From positions 1 through 64,000 of the forward strand of contig NZ_BJMV01000005.1 in the NCBI RefSeq assembly GCF_006539345.1: 64,000 nt of DNA, written 5' to 3'. The notes beneath the pieces were generated by a model, which saw nothing but the letters and a program-made list of their open reading frames with translations, was not told the DNA's origin and did no database searches. The position numbers and the translations under genes were made by a program. This document shows, piece by piece, positions 51,607 through 61,309 of the stretch; the stretch's first letter is position 1, and each line of letters opens with the position of its first letter. The DNA comes from Acetobacter peroxydans (GTDB lineage Bacteria > Pseudomonadota > Alphaproteobacteria > Acetobacterales > Acetobacteraceae).

Positions 51607-53781
51607 ATGTCCCACCTCCAGAACAACCGTATCGTTTACGGTTGCCCTTGGGTCGTTGCGTTTTTTAGCGTGATTCAGCCTGCCTTTGCCGGAACCATCG
51701 TCACCCTGCCCCGCGTGGATATTTCTACTACGCACGCCGACGGCACGCAGGATGAACCCTCTCTTGCCGATGCACCGCTTTCCGCCTCCAGCCCCGATCA
51801 GGGAAGCCTGCGGATGTCGCGCCTTTCCAGCCCGGATGCGGCTTCGCTGCTGCGCAACCTGCCCGGCGTTTCCACGTACAGCGGCGGCCGTCTGGCCGAC
51901 CTGCCCGTGCTGAACGGCATGGCGGATGATCGCGTGGCGACCGTGGTCGACGGGGTGCGCATAGCCCCCGCGTGCCCCAACCACATGAACCCCGCTCTAT
52001 CGTACATAGACCCCGACAGCGTGCAGACCGTCACCGCCACAGCGGGTCTGACGCCCGTCAGCAACGGCGGCGACAGTCTGGGTGGCACCATCAACGTGGA
52101 AAGAGCCGACCCGCGCTTTGCCCGCCACGGCAAAATTCTGGTGACGGGGCGGGCGCGCGGCACCTATCGCAGCAATGGCGGTGCCTATTCGGCTGCGGGC
52201 AGCATGACCGTCGCCAATGACATACTGAGCCTGCGCTATAGCGCATCATACGATGAATCAGGCGATTATGACGCCGGCGACGGGCTGGGCCGTGTGCTGT
52301 CCACCGAATATCTGCGCTACACGCATGATGTCACGCTGGGCATACACAAACGCAATCACCTCTTTGTGCTGACGTTCAGCCAGCAGGATGCCCCGCGCGA
52401 AGGTTTTCCCAACCAGTTCATGGATATGACCAACAACCGCTCTACCGGCGTGAACGGCAAATACGTGGGCACATTCAACTGGGGCACGCTGGAAGCCCGT
52501 GGCTACTGGCAGCGCGTCATCCACGCCATGAACATGCTGCCCGACAAAACCGGCAACATGCCGATGAACGATGATTCCCGCACCGCCGGATACGCGCTCA
52601 AGGCCACCATTCCGCTTGGGCTGGCCCATACGCTACGCCTTGGCAGTTCGTTCGACCATGAAGGGCTGAACGACTGGTGGCCCCCCGTCACGGGCAGCAT
52701 GATGATGGGGCCGGATACGTTCCACGCCATCAACAATGGCCATCGTGACCGGCTGGGACATTTTGCCGAATGGGAAGCCCACTGGACCAACCGCCTGTCT
52801 ACCCTGCTGGGCTTGCGGAACGATCTGATCATGATGGATACCGGCAATGTCGCGCCCTATTCATGGACCGGCATGATGAATGCAACCGATGCGCAGGCGG
52901 CAAAAGCCTTCAACGCCCGTAGTCATGGCCGTACGGACGTCAATTTCGATGTCACGGCCATGGCGCGCTACCGTGTGCTCGACAGTCTAGATGTCGAGGC
53001 CGGTTACGCCCGCAAATCCCGCGCGCCCAACCTGTACGAACGCTACGCCTGGGGACCAAGCAACATGGCGTCAACCATGATCGGCTGGTTTGGTGACGGT
53101 AACGGTTATGTCGGTAATCTCGATCTGAAGTCAGAAGTCGGCCATACGGCCAGCGTTACATTCCGCTGGCACGACCCCTCGGGGCAAAATCGCTGGGAGC
53201 TGAAAGTACAGCCCTATTACACGTACGTTCATAACTACATCAACGTTCAGGTACTGCGCTCGCTCTCTAGCAGCAAAAACAAGCTGAACGGATCGCTCCT
53301 GCAGTTTGTCAACCATGACGCCCAGATGTACGGCATCAACTCGTCAGGCCATTACACGGTGTGGAACACACACGCCTACGGCAAGGGCGAACTGACCGGC
53401 TCGCTCAGCTGGGTTCGGGGGCAGGATATGGTCAGCCATTCAGGTCTGTACCAGCAGATGCCGCTCCACGGCACGCTGGCCCTGAACGAAACCATCGGCC
53501 CATGGACAGGACGGGTGGAGCTTGAGCTGATCAAATCAAAGACCACAGTTGATCAAATCCGCCTTGAGCCTCGCACACCGGGTTATGCCCTGCTCAATCT
53601 CGGAGGTAGCTACACCTGGCGGATGATGACGCTGAGCGCTGGGATCGATAACATTTTCAACCAGCGCTACTACATGCCGCTGGGCGGCATTCTGGTGGAA
53701 ACTGAAAAAAGCACCGGCCAGCACATTGCGGTACCCGGCATGGGGCGCTCCTTCAATGTGAGCCTTGCGGCGTCGTTCTGA
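51607..53781 (+). CDS. oprC: TonB-dependent copper receptor (OprC/NosA-like)
   Basis: 724 aa from ATG 51607 (TTG two codons earlier). After a signal peptide, a plug domain shows SRLSSPDAASLLRNLPGVST and GMADDRVATVVDGVRI. The copper-binding CxxxM motif is present as C123-P-N-H-M127, and HxM as H306-A-M308, the two parts of the OprC copper site. The barrel ends FNVSLAASF, giving a C-terminal Phe. It imports copper across the outer membrane using TonB. It belongs with the DUF2946 gene 200 bases upstream and the divergent tonB. A GC-rich hairpin follows. Confidence 0.93.
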   Translation: MSHLQNNRIVYGCPWVVAFFSVIQPAFAGTIVTLPRVDISTTHADGTQDEPSLADAPLSASSPDQGSLRMSRLSSPDAASLLRNLPGVSTYSGGRLADLPVLNGMADDRVATVVDGVRIAPACPNHMNPALSYIDPDSVQTVTATAGLTPVSNGGDSLGGTINVERADPRFARHGKILVTGRARGTYRSNGGAYSAAGSMTVANDILSLRYSASYDESGDYDAGDGLGRVLSTEYLRYTHDVTLGIHKRNHLFVLTFSQQDAPREGFPNQFMDMTNNRSTGVNGKYVGTFNWGTLEARGYWQRVIHAMNMLPDKTGNMPMNDDSRTAGYALKATIPLGLAHTLRLGSSFDHEGLNDWWPPVTGSMMMGPDTFHAINNGHRDRLGHFAEWEAHWTNRLSTLLGLRNDLIMMDTGNVAPYSWTGMMNATDAQAAKAFNARSHGRTDVNFDVTAMARYRVLDSLDVEAGYARKSRAPNLYERYAWGPSNMASTMIGWFGDGNGYVGNLDLKSEVGHTASVTFRWHDPSGQNRWELKVQPYYTYVHNYINVQVLRSLSSSKNKLNGSLLQFVNHDAQMYGINSSGHYTVWNTHAYGKGELTGSLSWVRGQDMVSHSGLYQQMPLHGTLALNETIGPWTGRVELELIKSKTTVDQIRLEPRTPGYALLNLGGSYTWRMMTLSAGIDNIFNQRYYMPLGGILVETEKSTGQHIAVPGMGRSFNVSLAASF

Positions 53782-53791
53782 GTAATGAACA

Positions 53792-53813
53792 GGCCCCGGT
53801 ATAGACCGGGGCC
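53792..53813. terminator. GC-rich hairpin between copper receptor and aldo/keto reductase genes
   Basis: A perfect 8-bp stem, GGCCCCGG / CCGGGGCC, with loop TATAGA, between convergent genes and without a long T-run. A likely shared terminator. Confidence 0.6.
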
Positions 53814-53828
53814 GCCCTTACCGTAGCC

Positions 53829-54827
53829 CTATCGCTCGAGCGCGGACAGGCTACGTTCGATCTGCCCCAGTTCCTCCGCACTAAAGACAGGCTGCTTGAG
53901 AGCATCGAGCGTTTCATCAAGCTGGGCGACTGTGCGCGCGCCTACAATGGCGGATATCACCCGCCTGTCGCGCAGAGTCCAGGCAATGGCCATCTGCGCG
54001 AGGCTCTGCCCCCGTGTCCGGGCAAGATCGTTGAGCGCACGCACAACGGTCAGCAGGGCTGGCGTCAGCGTGGCTTTGTCCAGAAAACGGCTTTTCGCCG
54101 CGCGGGATTCCTCGGGCACACCGTTGAGATATTTGTCTGTCAGCAGGCCCTGCGCCAAGGGTGAAAACACGACACAGCCCGCGCCGATCTGTTCAAGTGC
54201 ATCCAGCAGCCCCTTCTCGATCTCACGATTGAGCAGGGAATAGACCGGCTGATGCACCAGCAGGGGCACGCCCTCGCGCCGTAAAATCTCAGCGGCTTTC
54301 AGCGTACCGGGCACATCGTAAGAGGAAATGCCCACATAAAGCGCCTTACCCTGGCGGTACGCGTGCACCAGCGCGCCGAGCGTTTCTTCCAACGGCACAT
54401 CGGGGGTCGGGCGGTGCGAATAGAAAATATCTACATACTCAAGCCCCATGCGTTTAAGGCTTTGATCCAGCGATGCCAGTAGATATTTGCGTGAGCCGCC
54501 CTGCCCATATGGCCCCGGCCACATATCCCACCCAGCCTTGGTGGTAATGACCATCTCGTCACGATGGGCCTGAAAATCTCTTCTGAGAATCTCACCAAAA
54601 TTCCGCTCGGCAGAACCGTAAGGGGTTCCGTAGTTATTGGCCAGATCGAAATGGGTCACACCCCGGTCAAAAGCCCGCCGCACCACTGCACGGGCCGTGG
54701 CGAACACATCGGTATCGCCAAAGTTATGCCAAAGCCCAAGAGAAACAGGCGGCAGATCCAGACCGGACAAACCACAACGCCGGAAAGGTGCTGCTTCATA
54801 CCGTGTGAGGGAGGGAGACCAGTTCAT
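53829..54827 (-). CDS. Aldo/keto reductase (YghZ-like)
   Basis: 332 aa. The NADPH-dependent TIM barrel has the tetrad visible: Asp and Tyr in THFDLANNYG, Lys in VITTKAGWDMWPGPYG, His in DIFYSHRPTPD. The GSRKYLLASLDQSLKRMGLE segment and overall length match the L-glyceraldehyde-3-phosphate reductase (YghZ/GpR) subgroup, which detoxifies aldehydes such as methylglyoxal. It lies 49 bases after the MFS transporter gene on the same strand and may be co-transcribed with it and the receptor. Confidence 0.9.
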   Translation of the reverse strand: MNWSPSLTRYEAAPFRRCGLSGLDLPPVSLGLWHNFGDTDVFATARAVVRRAFDRGVTHFDLANNYGTPYGSAERNFGEILRRDFQAHRDEMVITTKAGWDMWPGPYGQGGSRKYLLASLDQSLKRMGLEYVDIFYSHRPTPDVPLEETLGALVHAYRQGKALYVGISSYDVPGTLKAAEILRREGVPLLVHQPVYSLLNREIEKGLLDALEQIGAGCVVFSPLAQGLLTDKYLNGVPEESRAAKSRFLDKATLTPALLTVVRALNDLARTRGQSLAQMAIAWTLRDRRVISAIVGARTVAQLDETLDALKQPVFSAEELGQIERSLSALER

Positions 54828-54876
54828 ATAATAATCCTGTCAGAAAACAAAAAATACCAACACAAAAGAGAACATT

Positions 54877-56244
54877 TCAGTGGCCATGCACCACGGCCGG
54901 TACCATACCATCCACCGGCGCGCGGGCGGCATTCCACTCCTGGCGGGATAATCCCGTCTGTGTCCCGCCGCCCTGTCCGGGAGCGCCCAAGACGCGCTCA
55001 AGCCAGTCAGGAGAGGCCCAGATCCACAGCAGTCCCCATGCGACCAGATAGGACAGGCTGCAGAGCCCCAGAACGAACGGTATGGGCACCCGCCCCGTCA
55101 GCCACAGCAGTCCGGCTCCGCCCAGATTGCCGCAAAACGCGCCTATTCCCATGATCCGGCCAACTAAAAAACCCGGTGCCCACTCTGTCATGAGCGCAAA
55201 AAGATTGGTCGCAAAAACCTGATGGGCCATCAGCGCCAGCGCAAACACACCCATGCTGACAAAAACCGTGTGGCTATCATAGACAAACAGCATGGGCACC
55301 ACACAGAGCGCCGCCCCTCCCATCACCAGACGCCGTGCATGTTCACGCGAACGCAGGATAGTCTGGAACAGATTCGGCAGCAGTCCTCCGGCAAATGCTC
55401 CCAGACCGGCCCCCAGATACACCCCGCCAGATGCCACGCCCACGCCTCGCAGGCTCAGACCCAGATGCGTGTGCAGGATATCAGGCAGCCAGTACAGCAG
55501 AACCCACCATGTTGCGTCGGACAGCACCTTGCACAGCGCAAACACGGCGACAAAACGTCGTACGCCCGCCTGCATGAAACCGCCTGTTGTGCCCAGCACT
55601 TTTCCCGTGCTCTCAACAGAGACCGGTTGCGACTGTTCGTCCTGCACGCCCGAGGGCACAGCGCCCCACGGCCCTGTCTGATCACGCCACCAGAACCCCG
55701 CCAGTAGCAGGCCAACCACGCCCAATGCCACCACCAGAGCTTTCCAACCGATCCACGGGAGCAGAAGCCCCGCCAGAACCGGCGTAACGACGGCAGCACC
55801 ATTCGGTACGGCGTTCACCAGCCCGATAACGCGCGCACGTTCAGCACGCGGCACGCGCGTTGCAATAAGCTTCATCAGGCTGGGCATACCGGCCCCTTCC
55901 AGCGCGCCCAGTGTGGCGCGCACAAGCACGAACGCCCGTACTGACGTCACCACTGCATGTAGAACGGTCATCAGGCTCCAGCCAGCAAGAGCCGCACCCA
56001 GCACCCTGCGCGAGCCCAGCCTGTCCACCAGCCAGCCCGATATGAGCAGGCTGCAGGCTGAAGCAACCTGCGTCCAGAAAGAAATCCGGGCATAGTCCCG
56101 CACGCTCCAGCCAAAAGTCTGATCCAGCACGGGCTTGATCAGGGCGATGATCTGCCGGTCCGCCGTGGAGACCACGATAATCAGACACAGCAGCAGCATC
56201 GCCCCCCAGGAAAAAGCCCTTTCCTTGCGCGGCGCGTGCGACAT
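54877..56244 (-). CDS. Major facilitator superfamily transporter
   Basis: 455 aa, twelve membrane helices, closest in pattern to the anion/cation symporter group: STADRQIIALIKPVLDQTFGWS in helix 1, then the loop motif GWLVDRLGSRRVLGAAL between helices 2 and 3, and GALEGAGMPSLMKLI in helix 4. These usually import organic acids by proton symport. It starts three bases after the stop of the TonB receptor gene, so the two form an outer/inner membrane uptake pair. The likely substrate is an organic anion processed by the divergent TauD-type dioxygenase. Confidence 0.88.
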   Translation of the reverse strand: MSHAPRKERAFSWGAMLLLCLIIVVSTADRQIIALIKPVLDQTFGWSVRDYARISFWTQVASACSLLISGWLVDRLGSRRVLGAALAGWSLMTVLHAVVTSVRAFVLVRATLGALEGAGMPSLMKLIATRVPRAERARVIGLVNAVPNGAAVVTPVLAGLLLPWIGWKALVVALGVVGLLLAGFWWRDQTGPWGAVPSGVQDEQSQPVSVESTGKVLGTTGGFMQAGVRRFVAVFALCKVLSDATWWVLLYWLPDILHTHLGLSLRGVGVASGGVYLGAGLGAFAGGLLPNLFQTILRSREHARRLVMGGAALCVVPMLFVYDSHTVFVSMGVFALALMAHQVFATNLFALMTEWAPGFLVGRIMGIGAFCGNLGGAGLLWLTGRVPIPFVLGLCSLSYLVAWGLLWIWASPDWLERVLGAPGQGGGTQTGLSRQEWNAARAPVDGMVPAVVHGH

Positions 56245-56247
56245 GAC

Positions 56248-58536
56248 TCAGAAATCCTTGCGCAGGATAAAGCCGCCATACCGCCCGTAATCACGCGGGA
56301 TAGAGTCCATCGTGCCGCCCACGGCCCCGTAGCTGATATAGGAAGCATAATGGGTGTTGATCGCATTGCGCATAACCAGCGACAGTTGCAGCCGAAGCTT
56401 GCTGTCACGCAGGGTCGTGCTCATGTTCCAGATCCCGTAGGCCTTCTGCACCGTATCAGGTGTTTCCGTCAGAGCGAACTGGGTGCGGCTCTGCCATGTG
56501 TAATCGCTATCGACTGAGAGCACATAACGATCGCTCAGCGCGTGAGTGTAGTCCGCGTTAAGGACAAACTTCCAGCGCGGCGCAAAAGGCAGTGGCTGGC
56601 CGTTGACATTGCACGAGGCAGGCGCACCGGCAGGGCAGTTGAAATGATCCACCACGGCATAGTCATAAGTGAAATTCCCGCCCAACGTGACATCATGCAG
56701 AACATGGGCTGAAATATCCGCCTCCACCCCTTTGGAGGAAACCGACCCGGCATTGATCATGCGATAGACGGTGCCACCGTTTACGGAATCGAGAAAATTG
56801 GCTTGAAAATTGGAAAAGTCTTCAATGAATGCGGCGAGATTCGCCGTCACCCGACGGTGCCAGAACTGGGATTTCAACCCGATTTCATACGTATTGTTCT
56901 GTTCGGGCTTGAGCACCTTCGCATCGGTGGACTGCATATTGAAGAATGTGTTGTACGCCGGCCCCTTATACCCGTGCGAATACGTAAAGTATGCGTGCAC
57001 ATCAGGCATAATATCGTATTGAAGACCTATGCGATCCACGTAGCCATTCTGTGAAGTCGAGCCGTTCGAGGCATAGGACGGACGAATACCCAAGACCGGA
57101 TTAGACGCCGTCGCTGTCGAATTGCGCGCCATCGTATAGGACAAATCGTCACGCAGCAGACGCAGGCCAAGAATGGCCCGGAAACGCTTTGTAAAATTCA
57201 GGTTCCCTTCGGCAAAAATGGCGTAGTTATTGTTAGTCACTCCGTAATTTGAAACACCGCGGCCCGGATTGGGACTGGCGGCGCTCCCTGTCACCACGTT
57301 GCGCCTATAGACCTCCGAGTCCACACTATGGAGGTAGTAGAACCCCGCCACGTAATCAAAAAAATGCCCGCGTGGCGAGGCAATCCGCAGTTCTTCGGAA
57401 GCCTGCCAGAAGTTAAGCTGCCCGTGGTCACGCACATCGGTCACACCCGCCGGGGTGGAACCAAGGCCGTCGTAGTCCTGATCCTGAATGTTCTGCCACC
57501 GCCGGTAAGCGGAAATGGACGTCAACCGATACCCCCGCCCCAGATCACGATCGACCGTAACCGCAGCGCCACCGGTATGATCAACCGAGCGGCTCTGCAC
57601 GTTGTTGTTGACCTGCGTGTTATTGCGCGAAGGGGTAATACCCTGCGCATTCAGCGTTGCTGCCAGCACCCTGTTGGGCGTCGTTACATTCGTGGGAAAC
57701 GCGACCTGCGAGGTGGAGGAGTACACGCCCGTCGGCACAAGGTCGTTCTGATACATATAGTCCAGAGCGAGCGTTACCTTTGTTTCGTCATCCGGCGTCC
57801 AGAGGAATTTCGAGCGCACGCCGCGATGCTCGTATCCGTTCACCGTGGTATTGTTGGCAATGTTGGTGACGTTGCCATCGAATCCGCCCACCAGAAAATC
57901 CGCGTTGGCGACCAGTTTTGACGGCACGAGCGTACCGGATACACCACCTGTCAGACGGTATTCGTTACCCGAAAAGTATCCGCCCTCCATATAGGCATGA
58001 AAATCCGCCGTGGGCCTGTTGGTGGTAATGTTCACCGCACCAGCCGAGGCATTCTTGCCAAACAGTGTGCCCTGCGGACCGCGCATGACTTCCACCTGGC
58101 TCAGCCCCACGATATCGGTCGTAGCCATACCGGGACGGGCCATCACCACGCCATCAATCACGGTGGAAACTGACGGTTCCACCCCCGGCGACGTGGAAAT
58201 AGTGCCGATCCCGCGGATGAACACTGCCCGATCCTTGGATGAGGCATTGGCCCGGAAGTTGGCCGAGGGAATGAATTCAAAAATTCCCTGAAGATCATGG
58301 ACGTTATCCCGCCGTGCCTGACTGGCGGTATAAACCGAGGTTGCCACAGGCACTTTCTGTAATGGTTCGCTGCGCCGACGCACGCTGACCGTTACTTCCT
58401 CCGCACTGGCTGCTGGCTGTGATGCACCTGCCGCATGGGCTATCCCCCCGTTCAGGCCACCGCCAAAACCGCAGCCAAGCGATGTCGCTGACATAGTCCA
58501 AACAATTCGTCGCACACCTGCTGACATGACTGACAT
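56248..58536 (-). CDS. TonB-dependent receptor
   Basis: 762 aa from ATG 58536; the frame is open five codons further with GTG starts. An N-terminal signal stretch is followed by an ASAEEVTVSVRRRSEPLQ TonB-box/linker and a plug domain (FIRGIGTISTSPGVEPSVS, VEVMRGPQGTLFGKNASAGA) of the iron-complex/vitamin type common in Alphaproteobacteria. The barrel ends GGFILRKDF. Such receptors often import organic compounds rather than siderophores. It is coupled with the MFS gene and divergent from the TauD-like gene, suggesting uptake of a sulfonate, sulfate ester or other oxygenase substrate. A palindrome lies in the divergent promoter region. Confidence 0.88.
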   Translation of the reverse strand: MSVMSAGVRRIVWTMSATSLGCGFGGGLNGGIAHAAGASQPAASAEEVTVSVRRRSEPLQKVPVATSVYTASQARRDNVHDLQGIFEFIPSANFRANASSKDRAVFIRGIGTISTSPGVEPSVSTVIDGVVMARPGMATTDIVGLSQVEVMRGPQGTLFGKNASAGAVNITTNRPTADFHAYMEGGYFSGNEYRLTGGVSGTLVPSKLVANADFLVGGFDGNVTNIANNTTVNGYEHRGVRSKFLWTPDDETKVTLALDYMYQNDLVPTGVYSSTSQVAFPTNVTTPNRVLAATLNAQGITPSRNNTQVNNNVQSRSVDHTGGAAVTVDRDLGRGYRLTSISAYRRWQNIQDQDYDGLGSTPAGVTDVRDHGQLNFWQASEELRIASPRGHFFDYVAGFYYLHSVDSEVYRRNVVTGSAASPNPGRGVSNYGVTNNNYAIFAEGNLNFTKRFRAILGLRLLRDDLSYTMARNSTATASNPVLGIRPSYASNGSTSQNGYVDRIGLQYDIMPDVHAYFTYSHGYKGPAYNTFFNMQSTDAKVLKPEQNNTYEIGLKSQFWHRRVTANLAAFIEDFSNFQANFLDSVNGGTVYRMINAGSVSSKGVEADISAHVLHDVTLGGNFTYDYAVVDHFNCPAGAPASCNVNGQPLPFAPRWKFVLNADYTHALSDRYVLSVDSDYTWQSRTQFALTETPDTVQKAYGIWNMSTTLRDSKLRLQLSLVMRNAINTHYASYISYGAVGGTMDSIPRDYGRYGGFILRKDF

Positions 58537-58840
58537 CGCTAATTTCACCACAAAAAAGTGTTTTTCTGTAAGTCCGATAACGAATCGTTTTATCGGTCAT
58601 AAATTAACTAAAAGTCAATGTTGTTATTTTCTAATTTCAGATTATATTCACGACTCGAAGGGGTGATTCGCTCCGCACGGTGTCGCACCATACGGAAAAA
58701 AGCTCCTGCTCCGCCTTTCCGGCAGCGGAAGACATTCAATAAGCAACTGTTCTTAAACGGCTTTATTGGATGTAAGCTCAATGCTCCCTGGCGGGGAACA
58801 ATTAACGTTTGATATTCGTTATTTATGGGGATTTGCTCTG
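58537..58840. other. Divergent promoter region between receptor and TauD-like genes
   Basis: 304 bases. Open frames enter from both sides, but the gene starts chosen are supported by signal peptide or conserved domain start. The palindrome at 58574-58596 is the main visible element; the rest is moderately AT-rich, and no further gene is seen. Confidence 0.5.
58574..58596. promoter_or_regulatory. Palindrome in the receptor/TauD divergent promoter
   Basis: CCGATAA (58574-58580), nine bases CGAATCGTT, TTATCGG (58590-58596): a perfect 7-bp inverted repeat with an inner CGA-A-TCG dyad. It lies 38 bases upstream of the receptor start. This is a good candidate operator for joint control of both transcripts; the binding regulator is not encoded next to it. 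Confidence 0.5.
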
Positions 58841-59797
58841 ATGTCACTCAGCCCGCTTGCAGCACCCGCCCAACCCACCCTGACCAGACTGGGAGGGAAT
58901 ATCGGCGCCGAAATTCACGGCATTACGCTTTCACCCGACCTGCCCGAGCAGGACATCGACTTCATTTACAAGGCGATGCTCGAATACAAGGTCGTCTTCT
59001 TCCGCCGCCAGACGCTCGACAGTGCCCAGCAGGAACAGCTTGGCGCGCGCTTTGGCACGCTGGTTTCGCACCCGACCGTTGCCAGCGCCAAAGGCACCAA
59101 CCACATTTTTGAACTCAAGGCGCGTAAAGGCCGCGCGGCCAACACCTGGCACGCCGACATGACCTTCATGGCATCCTATCCCAAGGCTTCCATCCTGCGC
59201 TGCATTCAGCCTGCGCCCTACGGTGGCGCAACGCTGTGGGCCAATACCGTCGCCGCCTATCAGGCGCTGCCCAAGCCCCTACAGGAACTGGCCGACAGGC
59301 TATGGGCCATCCATACCAATGATGATTACGACCACACGGATCTGATCGCCGAGCGGGACTGGGAGTTTGTGCAGTGGTCGGCCAATGTGTTCGCAGCACG
59401 TATTTTCGAAACACGGCATCCGCTGGTTCGGGTTCACCCCGAAACGGGTGAGAAAAGCCTGATTCTGGGCAATTTCATCAAACGTCTGGCTGATTTCAAC
59501 CTGCCCGACTCCCGCACCCTGCTGGAACTGTTTCTGTCCCATGCCACCCGGCCGGAGAATACGCTGACATGGCACTGGCAGGCAGGCGACATCGCCATGT
59601 GGGACAACCGCGCCACTCTGCACCGCGCCGTTGCTGATTTTGGTGATTTCCCGCGCCTGCTCCAGCGCGTTACGCTTGTGGGTGACGCGCCCGTCAGCAC
59701 CGACGGACGTGCGAGCGAGCAGATCGTCAATGACCAGCCCAACCCGCGCGTACTGCTGGAAACGCCGCACCAATGGGCAGAGCGCGCGCAGGCCTGA
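58841..59797 (+). CDS. TauD/TfdA family Fe(II)/2-oxoglutarate dioxygenase
   Basis: 318 aa from ATG 58841; upstream frame to 58766 rejected because the domain starts at TLTRLGGNIGAEIHG. Iron ligands H104-x-D106 (NTWHADMTF) and distal H261 (RATLHRAVADF) are present, and the 2-oxoglutarate-binding Arg is in PRLLQRVTL. Members hydroxylate taurine, alkyl sulfates, aryloxyacids or similar, usually releasing an aldehyde plus sulfite or another leaving group. A semialdehyde-type dehydrogenase is the convergent neighbour, which would oxidise such an aldehyde. The receptor and MFS transporter are divergent. The substrate is not determined. Confidence 0.9.
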   Translation: MSLSPLAAPAQPTLTRLGGNIGAEIHGITLSPDLPEQDIDFIYKAMLEYKVVFFRRQTLDSAQQEQLGARFGTLVSHPTVASAKGTNHIFELKARKGRAANTWHADMTFMASYPKASILRCIQPAPYGGATLWANTVAAYQALPKPLQELADRLWAIHTNDDYDHTDLIAERDWEFVQWSANVFAARIFETRHPLVRVHPETGEKSLILGNFIKRLADFNLPDSRTLLELFLSHATRPENTLTWHWQAGDIAMWDNRATLHRAVADFGDFPRLLQRVTLVGDAPVSTDGRASEQIVNDQPNPRVLLETPHQWAERAQA

Positions 59798-59817
59798 ACG
59801 ACTTTACCAATAGAGAG

Positions 59818-59845
59818 CCCCTCCGCCCGCAGCCGGGCAGAGGGG
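59818..59845. terminator. Convergent hairpin terminator between TauD-like and aldehyde dehydrogenase genes
   Basis: CCCCTC-c-GCCCG, loop CAGC, CGGGC-a-GAGGGG: 11 base pairs with one C-A mismatch. It lies in the 57-base gap between converging genes; T-runs are absent. Confidence 0.6.
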
Positions 59846-59854
59846 TACCCGCGC

Positions 59855-61309
59855 TCAGAACGGCGCGGGAACGTGCTGGCTGCTCACCAGTTTGATGATG
59901 GTGTGCGCCTTCAGGGCATCCGGCCCACCTTCCGTACCGTAGCCGGAATCCTTCATCCCGCCGAAGGGCGCTTCAGGCGCGCCGATACCATGGTGGTTCA
60001 CGGCCACCATGCCCGCTTCCAGCGCCTCGCCCAGCAGGCGTTCGGTCCGCTCATTACGAGTATAGACATAAGCGGCCAGCCCGTACGGCAGGCGGTTGGC
60101 TTCACGCACTGCATCGGCCAGTTCGGTAAACTCATCCACAATCACGATGGGGCCGAAGGGCTCCTCGTTCATCAGACGCATGGCCAACGTGGGCTTGCTG
60201 ACCAGAGTGGGCGGGAAGAAAAAGCCCGTATTGGGCAGCGGCGTATCAGGCTGCCACAGCTCGGCGCCTTTCTCCCGGGCATCCTCCACCAGTTCGGTCA
60301 GGGCTTTCACGCGCCGTTCGCTGACAAGCGGCCCCATGGTCACGCCTTCCTGCAGACCGCTACCGATCTTGAGCGCGCTGACCTGCGCCTTGAACTTTTC
60401 AAGGAAGGACGAAGCGATATCCCGGTGCAGCAGGAAGCGCGTGGGAGCAATGCACACCTGACCAGCGTTACGGAACTTGGCACCCGCCAGCCGTTCGGCA
60501 GCAGCGTCCAGATCCGCATCGGGGCAGATAATGACGGGGCCATGCCCGCCCAGTTCCATGGTGACAGGCTTCATCTGCGCACCCGCCAGAGCCGCCAGAT
60601 GCTTGCCAACCGGCGTGGAACCCGTGAACGAGATCTTGCGTACCACCGGATGAGCGATCAGATATTCCGAAATCTCGGCCGGATTACCGTAAACAAGGGT
60701 CACAGCCCCGGCGGGCATACCGGCATCGCAGAAGCAGCGGATCAGCTCGGCGGGCGAGGCAGGGGTATCTTCCGGTGCCTTGACAATAACGGCACACCCG
60801 GCCCCGAGTGCGGCGCCCAGCTTGCGGGCGATCTGGTTGATGGGGAAGTTCCACGGTGTGAAGGCCGCCACAACCCCCACCGGGCGGCGCAGCACACGCT
60901 GCTCCACATCACGCACGCGGGCGGGCACCAGCTCGTCATTCAGACGGCGGCCTTCCTCGCCGAAATATTCAATGACATCGGCCGCAACCATGATTTCGAT
61001 CACCGCCTGCGCCACAGGTTTACCCTGCTCGCGGGTCATGATCCGCCCGATGTCCTGCGCGCGTTCACGCAGCAGGGCGGCCGCCTTGCGCATAACCCCG
61101 AAGCGCTCCCACGCGCTCATGCTGCGCCACACCTCAAAACCGGCGGCGGCGCCAAGGGCGGCCTGCTCCAGATCCGACTTGTCCGCATGAGCGACATGAC
61201 CGATGACTTCCGCCGTGGCCGGGTCCAGCACGTCAATCGTGCGGCCACCCGTCGCGTCACGCCATACGCCGCCGATCAGAAGCTGCGTGTTCAACAATTT
61301 TTCAGCCAT
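59855..61309 (-). CDS. gabD: NAD(P)-dependent succinate-semialdehyde dehydrogenase family
   Basis: 484 aa, normal length. Aldehyde dehydrogenase fold: TPWNFPINQIARKLGAAL, cofactor loop FTGSTPVGKHLA, catalytic Glu in MELGGHGPVI and catalytic Cys in NAGQVCIAPTRF. The sequence follows the GabD subgroup (EQGKPVAQA, PEDTPASPAELI, GGMKDSGYGTEGG). It oxidises succinate semialdehyde or a related omega-semialdehyde to the acid. It converges with the TauD-like gene, so it may process that enzyme's aldehyde product. A shadow frame of similar length on the other strand is not a gene. Confidence 0.92.
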   Translation of the reverse strand: MAEKLLNTQLLIGGVWRDATGGRTIDVLDPATAEVIGHVAHADKSDLEQAALGAAAGFEVWRSMSAWERFGVMRKAAALLRERAQDIGRIMTREQGKPVAQAVIEIMVAADVIEYFGEEGRRLNDELVPARVRDVEQRVLRRPVGVVAAFTPWNFPINQIARKLGAALGAGCAVIVKAPEDTPASPAELIRCFCDAGMPAGAVTLVYGNPAEISEYLIAHPVVRKISFTGSTPVGKHLAALAGAQMKPVTMELGGHGPVIICPDADLDAAAERLAGAKFRNAGQVCIAPTRFLLHRDIASSFLEKFKAQVSALKIGSGLQEGVTMGPLVSERRVKALTELVEDAREKGAELWQPDTPLPNTGFFFPPTLVSKPTLAMRLMNEEPFGPIVIVDEFTELADAVREANRLPYGLAAYVYTRNERTERLLGEALEAGMVAVNHHGIGAPEAPFGGMKDSGYGTEGGPDALKAHTIIKLVSSQHVPAPF

